Source: Paraphysomonas bandaiensis
Lineage: Eukaryota > Chrysophyceae
Reading direction: 5' to 3'
Length of the DNA: 64,000 nt
Assembly: GCA_965644295.1 (NCBI GenBank)
Contig: CBFFRP010000152.1
Location: 62,001-126,000, forward strand
Made by a program: the position numbers and the translations under genes. The notes under the pieces are model-generated. The model searched no databases, was not told where the DNA came from, and saw only the letters and a list, made by a program, of their open reading frames with translations. This document shows positions 9,601 through 20,536 of this stretch, in pieces. Position 1 is the first letter of the stretch; the number at the start of each line of letters is the position of its first letter.

Positions 9601-12600
9601 CTATTTCTGATTTTCACGCAATCCCCAAGGTTTGAAAGCACTCTCTTGCGGCTTCGTCACATCACAAAATGACTTTGCGGCTGGTATATGAGCTGATCCC
9701 ATTAGATGGCGTGATGGTAACTGCAAATACTCTCTTGGAGACCCCGTACCCTCAGTGATATCTAGCGATCGCCTCACATTCACTGCTGGAAGAGGGGTTG
9801 ATTGTGGGCGGGCCTGCTCTTGATCAGGCGACTCATTCTTACTAGCAGCCGCAGGTTCATCCGATTGCAGCTTATACGATAATCGTTTCGGAGCAAGATT
9901 TCGAGAAGTACACGACCCAGACATGTACTTACGAGTGCTTGCCATTCGGGCACTCTTTGGTCTATGCGCCTCGCGGATCGAATTTTGAACAATTTTGACT
10001 TCCTTCATGTTACGGCAAGTCGAAATGGCGAGCATGGGATCCACATTAGAATCTAAGAGCTGTGGTATATCATCTAGACTCTCGATGACGATGTCCTTTT
10101 TGACCTGTTTAATACGGGGAGGAGGATGCCACTTAGCATCCTGAAGCTCACGCTCAAACTGAATTTTTTTCTTCCATTTGTTTATGTTTTTGCTCTCCGT
10201 CCGCAAATTATCCATACGCTTTATTCGCCATAAATTCTTTTCCCTGAACGCCAGAAGGAGTTTATCCAAAGTACTTTGGTCAATTAAATGGTAGTTCGAT
10301 TCATGCAGACAAAGAAGGGTAACATGCGACCCCGCAACAGCATAGCAGGTCTCCGCAAAACTCTCGGAACGGTCCACAGGTCCAGAGCCTGTTTGTTGCT
10401 GTGCCACGTGAGTGAGTATGCCAGACTCATTAAAGCACTCCTTCTGTTTGATAGTGGTTATCACATGCTGGACCTGCTGCGGGCCGAGTCCAACTACAAC
10501 ATCAATCTTTCCGTCCATCAGAATACATAGTTTCTTAGATATATCACCCTTCTTCATGATAACGGACCCCTTGGCGACATCTTCCCTCACCATGACACTA
10601 GCTATGCGATATAATTCAATACCATCCCAGTGTCGCAATAGAGCACATTTCGAAAGAAACTGAAACCTGTCATCTACCGATTCCTTCTGACTATGTTCTA
10701 TGGTAGCGGTGGTGTAGTCTTGGTACTCAACAACCGCCAAGTCACAATTTGTCACTGCTTGTACTGTTGTTAGTCGAGCACGAATTCCATCGAGTGCAGC
10801 CTCAGCAAATATATCACCCGGAAAAAGATCTTCTTCATATTTCAGGATAGTTTTACCGCTTCCTGGATACAAGAAGTTGAAAGCGGAAAATACATATTCG
10901 TGGTCATTAGGTATATACCATATATATCCAGACACGCGAATATACACTACCATATCGAATAAATACCGACCTTCCGATGTATGAGACGAGAAAACACGAA
11001 CACAACCCCGCAAGATGACATAAGCAGATGTGCCGTTCGTCCCAGCTTCTACAATCTACAAACGTAGTGAAAATGGAATCAGCAGTGTGCAAGAGATGAA
11101 ACACTAGGGAAAACCTTGGACAACGGCTTCACCCGAATAATGCGTATCTGCCTGCAGAGAAGACGATATTGATACAATGGCCAACCCTTGCATATTTTCT
11201 CTCTGCATAATATATAATCATGATGTCAGATGCGATGGACACAGAATACAATAATATACCGGAGACGGTTCTTTTGAACCAGGACACCATACATGAACTG
11301 GTTTTCCGCTGCAGATCGGTCATTCGGGTCAGAGCGGCCAATTGAGTGTACTTGGTTCATAATCGCGGCTACAGCGCTATCTCTACTACTATTCATAACG
11401 AAGATTGCCTTGGCAACATCACCGTATTGTTCAATAGCGTCTGGCTTCAGTGTCACTTCTCGATAAAAACGAGAATAGAGCGAAAGCCACAGAGATTCTG
11501 TCATAGATCTGGCCAGGCGTCGAAATAGTGCGGACACCAACACAAAGCTTTTCTGGTTATTATCATCGAAGCCCGTGATTCGGCGTTTTACAATTTGACT
11601 TCTCCCGCGAGAATCTTTCTTAACTTTGCGCAGAGCAAGTGTTCGCACGGCGGAGTTCTCAATGAGACTATTTCGAACATTGGAAAGAAGCTGTGTAAAG
11701 TCGCGTCGACTAAGGGTCATACAACTAACTGTTGATACAGATATAACGTTTGCAGTTCTCTTGTTGGAGGGCTCTATCAATGCGACTTCACCTGGTATAT
11801 GGTAATAAATATTACATTATGAGTGGGGGCATTGTTACGCATAATCAGTTTAAGCATTTCACACATACCGAAAAAATCACCAGGACCAAGCTTGGTTACA
11901 TCCTTCTCGCCCTCATTACCAGTATTTACAGTAACTTTACAGTGTCCCTCTGCTATAATGTAAAAAGTGTTCCCATTGGACCCTTGGCGACAGATGTATG
12001 TATTAGGCAAAAAGTTCATTGGACGCATCGACTCGACAATACTCTTTTTTTTCGATGACGAAAGACTGGCAAAGAGGGGGACTTTATTCACCACCCCACG
12101 GCCAATTTCTTTCTTGTCGCTAAAGAGGTGCGCACTACACTGTTGCATCACGAAGTCAAACTTTGCTTTTGTCATTACCAGAATCCTCGCAACTGGGCTG
12201 ATCACTGTAACTGTAGCAGTTCTTGGCTCTTGCGTTAACAAAGCAATTTCACCTATGTATGCATTGGCCCCAAGTTGTGCGAGTTCCTTGGGTGCTTCCG
12301 TGGGATCACTCGGGTTTGCTTTACGCTAGTATATAGGATTAGACGGTGTAAGAGAAGAGTTGGTGAAGTGAGCTTACCGATACACTGACGAGACCCTCCT
12401 GAATAACATAAAACTGTACAAAAGGTAACCACACAAAACACGCAAAGCTTTTTTACCATACCGAATCGCCGACATCATCTTGTCTTATAATGACACTACC
12501 ATAAGGCAAAACTAACTCCTCCATATTCTGTGCAGCTGATAGTAAGTACTGCTCTGTCATTTTAGCTACCAAAACAGTTATTTCATTACCATAATATCAT

Positions 12601-12842
12601 ACATACATACATACCAAATGTTGCAACATTACGTAAAACAGATACACGATATTTTTCTGATATTTCAACTTTCTTTTTATATGATCCTTTCAGTATATTC
12701 AGTGGAGATGTATTGAGTGTTTCTTGTCGATATGATTCAGCTAAATGTTTTTGTTTTTTAATAGATTCCCTATGAATAAAATAAGATAAATTTAAGTGTT
12801 TTAATGATATAATTCATACAATTTAGAAGCTATTTTATCCAT
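9601..12842 (-). CDS. Protein with multiple cyclic-nucleotide-binding domains
   Basis: Nine exons: 12842-12820, 12769-12615, 12565-12462, 12413-12378, 12325-11869, 11791-11260, 11151-11115, 11055-10971 and 10862-9601, giving 896 residues in one frame. Two canonical cNMP-binding domains are clear. The first phosphate-binding cassette reads YIGEIALLTQEPRTATV, with the conserved Glu and Arg; the second reads FFGEVALIEPSNKRTANV. Two further domains are degenerate: one begins at 11055 (FPGDIFAEAAL...) and one in the last exon (VAKGSVIMKKGDISKKL). The C-terminus of about 200 residues is Ser/Pro/basic and looks disordered. There is no kinase, channel or GEF domain, so it is probably a cyclic-nucleotide sensor or scaffold. 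Exons 4 and 7 are only 36 and 37 nt. The start is supported because exon 1 (23 nt) joins in frame to exon 2. Confidence 0.85.
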
Positions 12843-13466
12843 AGTTAGACTTGTATGATGGCTATAGATGGATATACATATAAAGAAAGGGTTTAACACC
12901 GTTTAAATGGTGTATAAATGAGTTGAATAGAGTCTTCTTATCAAATGATGAAAGAAATCAAGTTACAAGACTTTAAAATGATGATGATTAAGGGTTATAT
13001 ATGTATATATCTCTTCTATACACTTAAGAACTTGACTCCCACTGGACTCTACATACACACATACATATGTATGTATATACAGACATATACAGTAATTTTC
13101 TATATATATTCCTCATAGTCGAGAGAGTCCATGGTCTATTTTTCTGTCTAAACTCCAAGGGCAGGGTAGAAATTATAAGGCTTTTTAGAAGAAAACTAGA
13201 GTATTTCGAACGTTTTACCTTAAAAATACTTTCATGAAAACTAAAAATATGGACTTTTAAGATAAAACGGTACAGTAGCTTTTCACTTTGAGTGTATTTT
13301 CAGTGCACATACAGAGAAGTGTACTTTTGTGATATCTTTTCAGTTTTTCTTGTCCTTTTAAGATTTCGTTAGTTGATGGTTTCTCTGTGTGTGTACATAA
13401 CAATGAGATAGAACACACTTAATAGAAGTAAAGTTATTAGCTGAGCCCAAAGGCGAGGAAGTAATA
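12843..13466. promoter_or_regulatory. Divergent promoter region, CNBD gene and RPS12
   Basis: 624 bp between two start codons that face away from each other, so it must hold both promoters. AT-rich, with TATA-like stretches (for example TATATATTCC near 13101) and TACATACATATGTATG simple repeats at 13050-13082. No specific factor site is recognised. Confidence 0.5.
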
Positions 13467-13923
13467 ATGTCAAACGATGCTGAACAAGAAGTGATGGAGG
13501 TAGAGGGAGAGATGGATGTCTTGCAGGCCCTTAAGGAGGTCTTCAAGAAGGCTGCTGTGTATGACGGTCTTCGTCGCGGTATTCACGAGTAATACACTGA
13601 TCAAGTATGGTGTATCTTTTTTAATTGAATGGTGTAGGTGTGCCAAAGCGCTTGATCGCCGTGCGGCCCGCCTGTGTTGCCTTGCAAAGGACTGTGATAA
13701 TGAGGAGTATGTGCGTCTGATTCAGGCTCTGTGCGAGGAGAGCGGTGTGCACCTCATCATGGTTGATTCTGGCAAGGACATCGGAGAATGGTGCGGTCTT
13801 GCTAAGCTTAACGAGGACGGCACTCCCCGCAAGGTTGTTCGCACCTCCTGCGCTGTCATCACTGACTTCGGTGAGGAGACCCCCGCTGTCAATGTCGTTC
13901 TGAAGTACGTCAAGTCGCTTTAA
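13467..13923 (+). CDS. RPS12: 40S ribosomal protein S12 (eS12)
   Basis: Structural protein of the small cytosolic ribosomal subunit. Two exons, 13467-13588 and 13638-13923, with a 49-nt intron, give 135 residues (human 132). The splice falls in the conserved stretch DGLRRGIHE / CAKALDRR, matching the eukaryotic S12 pattern. Other family blocks are LCCLAKDCD, YVRLIQALC, GEWCGLAKL and PRKVVRTSCAVI. The N-terminus is acidic (MSNDAEQEV...), as is common in this family. The start is the first ATG in frame with exon 1. Codons in exon 2 favour C/G at third positions, as expected of a highly expressed gene, unlike the AT-rich flanks. Confidence 0.97.
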
Positions 13924-14699
13924 TCTTTCTACTGAAGTCAATTCTGTAATAAGCATCTTTTAATACATATACTTTATTCTTTTGAACGTACTTTTCAGTG
14001 GTAAATTCAGGGCACGCTCCATAAACTTAGCAAAGCGGTTCAGGATATATGATTCTCAGCGGCTGCAATGTAAAGTTATCTTTACATGCTCTTCTTTTTC
14101 ATGATACTGTAAATTAAATAATAGAAATTAGGGTATTCGTTTCGTCGAAATTAGTAAGTACCTTTGTACATATTACATATACTGACATATTTCCACACAT
14201 CGAATATAACAGAGTACAATATATAATATATATACTATCTGCATGACCACAAATAAGTATTTAATATTTACGATGCACCATCCTCCACATACCACATACG
14301 TCAGTTGCGAAACTGCCGGGAGTAAAAGCGTGTAATCTTTGTGATTAAACTTGAGAGTGTATCACAAATAAGGGATACTTATAATCCGGTAAAAAATATA
14401 AATTCTTGGAAATGAGCTTTTTTTACTTATATATCGATTGTGCTGACAGTGGGTTGTTTCGCATATTATTGCACCCCTGACGTCTTACTTATGCGCACTT
14501 TCCCTTGTTACATTACAATAAACCATGTACTGATTTATCAGAACTTTTTGATTATTGCGTTACACGCTGACAAGATGTATTATAAGCATGAATAGCCTGT
14601 CGCTTCCGCGTAAACACACTGATTTGAGCTACAAATGCAACCACGTATGGAGAAAGCATTTCAGTAATAGAAAAGCAAATACTAAACTATGAGAAAACA
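13924..14699. other. Intergenic region between convergent RPS12 and LSM7 genes
   Basis: Holds the 3' flanks of two convergent genes. AT-rich; no gene, RNA or repeat recognised. Confidence 0.4.
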
Positions 14700-15195
14700 T
14701 TACGATTCCACTCGAATATTTTCTTCTTCCTCCGCAACCGCTTCATCGGTAAATGGATTAGCAATTTCTTCCATACCGTCAGCGGGAGCAAGAAAACTTA
14801 CTTGAGTGCCCCTGCACACTACCAGCCCAAGTGTACGGGTCCTATCAGTAACTCGGTACAAATCATTGGGATCTAGAAAAGTAATGTGTCAATTCACCAT
14901 AACTAAATAACATACTTCCCAACACATTACCTCTAATGTACTCTACGCAGTCATCAAGGACAACATTGTCTAACTTATCGAATCCTTTCAAGATACCATC
15001 CACTGCACACATATAATAAAGGAAATAATACATTACAATATTCTTTAATAAAACCTTCACGTCCTCCTTGAAATTTCACACGAACTCTCTGATCAATATA
15101 CTTGCCGAGATCCACAACATTCTCCTTTGATTTTGACTATTAAAATACTCAAATATTATGTAAGTATATTAATGAAATACATAAGATTTTACCAT
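14700..15195 (-). CDS. LSM7: U6 snRNA-associated Sm-like protein LSm7
   Basis: Subunit of the LSm2-8 (nuclear, U6 snRNA) and LSm1-7 (cytoplasmic, mRNA decapping) rings. Four exons: 15195-15193, 15136-15055, 15002-14931 and 14872-14700, giving 109 residues (human 103). Sm1 is visible as RVRVKFQGGREVDGILKGFD. Sm2 is LGLVVCRGTQVSFLAP, followed by the LSm7-typical DGMEEIANPF. The segment between them, EYIRDPNDLYRVTDRTR, also matches LSm7 rather than other LSm proteins. Exon 1 codes for the initiator Met alone, because the first intron (56 nt) starts directly after ATG. Introns are 52-58 nt. Confidence 0.95.
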
Positions 15196-15953
15196 AGTAA
15201 TTCAATGTTCAAAGAAGGTAACTTACTATTCACTATTAGAGCTCTAGTAATAATAGTTTGTAATGTATATATATCATAGTGGAGATATGCACACCATACT
15301 GCTGTACATGGGCATGGGGGTACTATATATACATACAGTACAGCATACATACTGCTGTACATAGACTATGTATGTATGTGTAGAGTGAGAGTGGTTGCTA
15401 CGTTATCTCTATTTTGACCATTTGTCGGGTCGAATATAGAAATCTCTATTTTTGTACAATATCGTGATATTATATGGCCTTTTCTACAATTGAGGAAGTT
15501 CCCGATGCAAGAAAAAGTGAAAAATGAGAACACCCTAAAAACCCTACTTTTTCTTTTAATCGATAGTTTTCAGTATTTTATCACCAGAAGTTTATATAAA
15601 AACCGGATTTTCATAGGAAGTTGTCTAAGAAATATACAGCAGTATACGATATCTATAGTACGAAGTATGATATGACGTGTACAAAAAGTATGATAAAAGA
15701 ATGTCAGCTAGACATATACATACACATATACAGCATAGTTGCATAGTAGAGTGCGTATATGTATATATATACCAACATCTCCCTATAAACTAGTTTGATA
15801 ATACACAATTACTAAAATATCATTCATCAACACTTACTTTACATCAAGTTAGTAACTAGCAAGTTTCTTATAACTATCATTTCAATCTCTTTCACACTCT
15901 CTATCACTCCATCTCTCTCACTATCTCTATATATATGAAAACATTGTATCATA
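15196..15953. promoter_or_regulatory. Divergent promoter region, LSM7 and OGDH
   Basis: 758 bp between two outward-facing start codons. Contains TATATA-rich stretches (15268-15278, 15327-15335, 15765-15772) and a repeated ATACTGCTGTACAT motif near 15295-15365. A pyrimidine-rich CTCTCTATCACTCC tract at 15890-15930 lies just before the OGDH ATG. No gene is seen. Confidence 0.45.
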
Positions 15954-18900
15954 ATGTTTTATATCAACAAATTCAAGAAAAATATTATTATACATGTATT
16001 AAAAATACGATCATGTGGTAATACTTCATCTAATTATGATCTTAGTGAAGTTGAAACATGTTTTCGTATGATTCGTATGGTTAGAAATTTTCGTAAAAGT
16101 GGACATTTTGCTGCATCTTTAGATCCATTAGCTAAAAGTAACGATATTGGAAATCAAAAAAATAAACCACGTACACCACCATGGTTACATGCTGATTCAA
16201 GACGACATCCTGATGTTGTAAGATTACTACGTCGTCATACACCTGATTTAAGTGTATATGGATTGGAAAATGTTCCATTGAACAAACCTTTTTATTTAGG
16301 TCAAGAAGTGAAGTTTAAAGGTCGCGAATACTGGACCATACGTGATCTGCTGCTCAATCTGCGTCAAGCTTATTGTGGTAGTGTTGGGGTAGAAATTCTG
16401 CATATTGAGAATAATTTCCGTCGGCGTTGGCTGCTAGCCAAGGTGGAAGGCGAGTATGGCCCCAGGAACTGGAATGTGTCCTCACCAGAGGACAAGCGTC
16501 GGTCGTTTACAAAATTGCTGGAGAGTGATCACACAGCACTCTTCCTTGGAAAACGATTTTCTTCTGCTAAAATATTTGAAATTGAAGGGTGTGAAGTGTT
16601 ACTTCCAGCGTTGTGGTCAATTGCGGATACCGCGTCAGCACTAGGAGTCGAAGCTGTGGAAATGGGAATGGCTCACCGAGGACGTATGAACGTTCTCCAC
16701 AACTTTTTTGAGAAATCGTTCGGAAGTATATGTAACAAATTCAACGAAAGTGAAGTGTATTCAGGCGATGTCAAATTTCATCTTGGGGCTAGAGCGACTG
16801 TCACGTTGCCAGGTGAAGATGGTCGTCGACGTGAATTGCACTTGTCGTTATGTGCAAACCCGTCACATCTCGAAGCAGTGTACCCAGTAGTTATCGGGAA
16901 AACTAGAGCCAAACAGTTCTACATACATGATACAGACATGACTCGTGTAATGCCTCTCGTTATCCATGGGTAATTTTGTCGAATAGTTTAATGTTATTGG
17001 TAATTCGTTTTGTGTAGAGATGCTGGGTTTAGCGGGCAAGGTATTGTTCCTGAGACAATGGAGCTGTCGAACCTTCCCGATTATCGTGTCGGAGGGGCTG
17101 TGCATATCATTGTTAACAACCAGATCGGCTTCACTACAGACCCTAAATTGGCGCGGACCTCATATCACTGTACAAATGTAGCTAAGATGATTGAGGCTCC
17201 AGTGTTCCATGTCAACGGGGATGACGTAGATGCTGTGGTGGCCGTGTGTAAGCTGGCAGTGGAATACCGTCAAAAGTTCGGACTGGATGTTGTGATAGAT
17301 ATTGTGTGCTATCGTCGTCATGGTCATACCAACAAAGAAGACCCTAAAATCACGCAACCAATTACGTACAAACTAATTGATGAACACCCATCGACTCTCA
17401 GAGTGTACTCCGAGAAACTTGTACGGGAGGGCATTATGACACAAGAAGAGATTGATGAACAATCTAAGAAACTTCTTGAAGTATATGCCATGGAGTATGA
17501 AAAATCTCGGGAGTATGTTCCGGACTCCTTAGAGTGGTTGGGATCCAATTGGCAAGGGACAGCCATCAGTAGCCTAGGAGAGAGACCGTACAACCAAACA
17601 GGAGTCCGAGTGGAATCTCTTATGGCGGTAAGCTCTTTGCCTTCGACTATATTTTTATATTTTAGGGGTCTTCTAGTATATTTTAATATTTTAGGGGTCT
17701 TGAATTTATATATTTTGAGTATTTATTAAACCACAACTTTGCTTTTGTATGGATATTGGTAGTACTTGTGATGATGTTCCCATGGTTTTAGGTCTTTCGG
17801 GCAATTAGCACTATTCCTGACCACGTGAATGCCCATCCAGATGTGCTTCAGATATTGGAAGCACGTAGAAAAATGATGGAGACCGGAACTGGGATAAATC
17901 TTGCTGCTGCTGAGCTGCTCGCATTTGGAACTCTTATTACAAAGTAACTACTTCGCGTGTTACAAAATGAAGTATTTTGTGTAAATTGCCTGATTCCGAT
18001 ATGTCGCTAGTAGTTCTGTCATAATACGTAATAGTTTAGAAATTCATTGTAAATGTCATACAGGTTCAGTCCTAACAATCCTATCGGTCTCCGAGGAGCG
18101 CAGCGAAGCCTATCTGAGTTAACAGATTTGAACTCTCCGTTATGTGCAGATGAAATGGTCCCCCATCCCACCGTGCATGTGCGCCTGTCTGGTCAGGACT
18201 GCGTGCGAGGAACATTCAACCAGCGCCACGCGGGCATTTTTTGTCAAGACACGGAGAAAAAATACGAGCAGTTAAATAACATCGACGTGGATGATGAACC
18301 CGCGACTTTTTCTGTGTCTAATAGCTCACTATCTGAGGCAGCAGTACTTGCTTTTGAGTATGGCTACTCTCTTGAAAACGAACTTGCTCTGACAGTGTGG
18401 GAGGCTCAGTTTGGAGATTTTGCAAATGTAGCGCAAGCTATCATTGATAATTTCATTGTCAGTGGAGAATCTAAGTGGAATGTTCACTCTGCATTGGTGA
18501 TGTTACTGCCTCATGGATACGACGGACAAGGACCGGAACACAGCTCTGCGAGAATTGAACGATTCCTTCAGCTTGTGGATGATAGAGAAGACTCTATTCC
18601 GGGCAGTGAAGCACACAGTAAGGATGAGATTGCTGCAGGTTTTGATGCGCTTGCAGCCCGTAATCCGGATGCTATCGTAAATGGAGAGCCCGTAGTTAGT
18701 CGGCGCTCCCTGATGGAGTCCATGTTTATGTTTTCACCGACGGAACTCAGCGGCAGTCGCCTGGAGGTGTCGATGACAGAGGTAATGGATGAGTTTAGTG
18801 GAGATGGACACGAGGAGTACATCACAAAAGATATGTGGTGAGTGAATGCTGCGCAGCTTCATGGCTGCTATTTACTATATTTACAGGGTAAAAATGATGT

Positions 18901-19785
18901 GTGCGTGGCTTCAACATAATTCCGAGCGGACGCATAACTTTAGTGTGATTGTTCCATCCACTCCGGCACAATACTTTCATGGCTTGCGACGTCAGATCCA
19001 CAGGTATTTATCGTTATTTGCCTATTCCGATGGTATTATAACTACGGTTTGCTGCTGTTGTTTCAGATCATACGCCAAGCCCGTTGCCGTGATGACCTCA
19101 AAGTGGCTTCTGCATCACAAGCCGTGCTCTTCAGACCTCGAGGACTTCCTACCTGGAACCTTTTTCAGACGTGTCATTATCGAGGGCCACGGTGGAGATA
19201 ATATGAGAATGCGAACCAAACAGAAAACAGACCTCCTACCCCCGCAGGAGATTAGAAAAGTTATTTTCTGCTGCGGGAAGGTAATTGTGCAATGCACTAA
19301 AATTATATTCCACTCTGTGACAAAATAGTTAACTTGCTGTTCTGTGCAGATATTCTACCATATGTACCATGCCCGCTCGGCCTCGGGTGTCAGAGACACA
19401 GCTTTTGTCCGCCTTGAGCAAATTGCCCCCTTCCCGTATGATATTGTGGCCACTGCAATCCAACGATATCCCAATGCTGAACTGGTGTGGGCACAGGAGG
19501 AACCACGAAATATGGGTGCTTGGACTTATGTTAAACCCCGGTTTGATACAACATTAAGAGAAAAATTACTTTCCCACCAGCCCATCAGGTATTTAAAATG
19601 AGTAGTTTATTAGTTGAAAATGTCTTTGTCGTTGTAAAGAATTTATTATTGTTTTATCTCATTTATGTAATTGTTTATGCAGATACGTTGGCCGGGGTCC
19701 TTCTGCTGCTCCAGCCACTGGACAGTATCGTCAACATCATGCAGAGCAAGTTGCGGTGATCAATGCCGCCCTCGACTTGTCATAA
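15954..19785 (+). CDS. OGDH: 2-oxoglutarate dehydrogenase E1 component, mitochondrial
   Basis: Thiamine-diphosphate-dependent decarboxylase of the TCA-cycle 2-oxoglutarate dehydrogenase complex. Eight exons: 15954-16969, 17018-17627, 17792-17943, 18064-18837, 18887-19003, 19067-19280, 19350-19588 and 19683-19785, giving 1,074 residues (the usual length is about 950-1,020). The N-terminus is basic and hydrophobic, consistent with a mitochondrial targeting peptide. Family blocks in order are [113 protein letters not shown] and [12 protein letters not shown]. Two stretches appear lineage-specific: about 35 residues before HVRLSGQD, and about 70 residues after RIERFLQ. The first 100 codons are A/T-ending, unlike the rest. 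Confidence 0.96.
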
Positions 19786-20536
19786 AATGCACTGGCAAAC
19801 ACTCCATGATCGGCGTTACAGTGACGCTGTTATTTGTATGATAAATATTCTAGATGGAGAAATATCAAAATTATAGTAGGAGTAGCAATAGAAGTGCGGG
19901 TAAAGTGAAGTATAGACGTAGCGTTACGATACAGTGCACTGCTCTATTTATGGCACGAGGATATACTATTATACATAAATAATATTACTTATATCTGCCG
20001 CATAGCAAAATTGCCGTTTCATCAATGATAGTTTTGTGGAGTTTATATACGATACATTTAATATTTAGTCGGGGCTGTGTAACAGTTGTCCATTATTGGC
20101 ATTGCAATAATTGAAATTGGGGCAGCAATAATAATTGAAATTACACTTGATAAAAAATTCTTAATTTAATATGATTTAATTGTTACTAAACTCTTTACTG
20201 TAGAATTATGTAGAACCAAGTACCAGTATATTCGTATATTCCATTAATAGTAGTCCTGCTCCCGGCAAATATAATGGCGTTACCATTAATGCTATTGTCA
20301 TTAACGGTCCTGATATAGAGACACTCTACTAATGACTAATAAATTTGTATGTGCCAGATACTGTCTACATTTTTTTGCGTCGGTATACTTAATACTCAAG
20401 CAAGTCAATGATATAACTCTCACTGAAGAGTGTTTTATGTTTGAATATCAATACAATACGCCAATAATCAATCGCCGACTAGCATCTCTATACCAATATG
20501 CTTATTAATAAAGCGTCAGTATTGCACATCTATAAG
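19786..20536. other. Intergenic region between convergent OGDH and TRMT2 genes
   Basis: No gene. A stretch at about 20100-20148 (GCAATAATTGAAATTGGGGC and so on) resembles the AATTGCAATAATTGAAATTG segment on the minus strand of the hAT-like element at 50630-50690. It may be a small relic of that family, although low complexity limits the claim. Confidence 0.35.

Noticed and set aside
11152-11259. Extra 17-nt exon in the CNBD gene between AG at 11203 and GT near 11185
   Set aside because: Including it shifts the frame to an early stop, whereas direct joining of 11260 to 11151 keeps the domain intact.
15490-15675. Small basic ORF in the LSM7/OGDH promoter region
   Set aside because: Short AT-rich frame of 61 codons without family features; it lies inside a divergent promoter.
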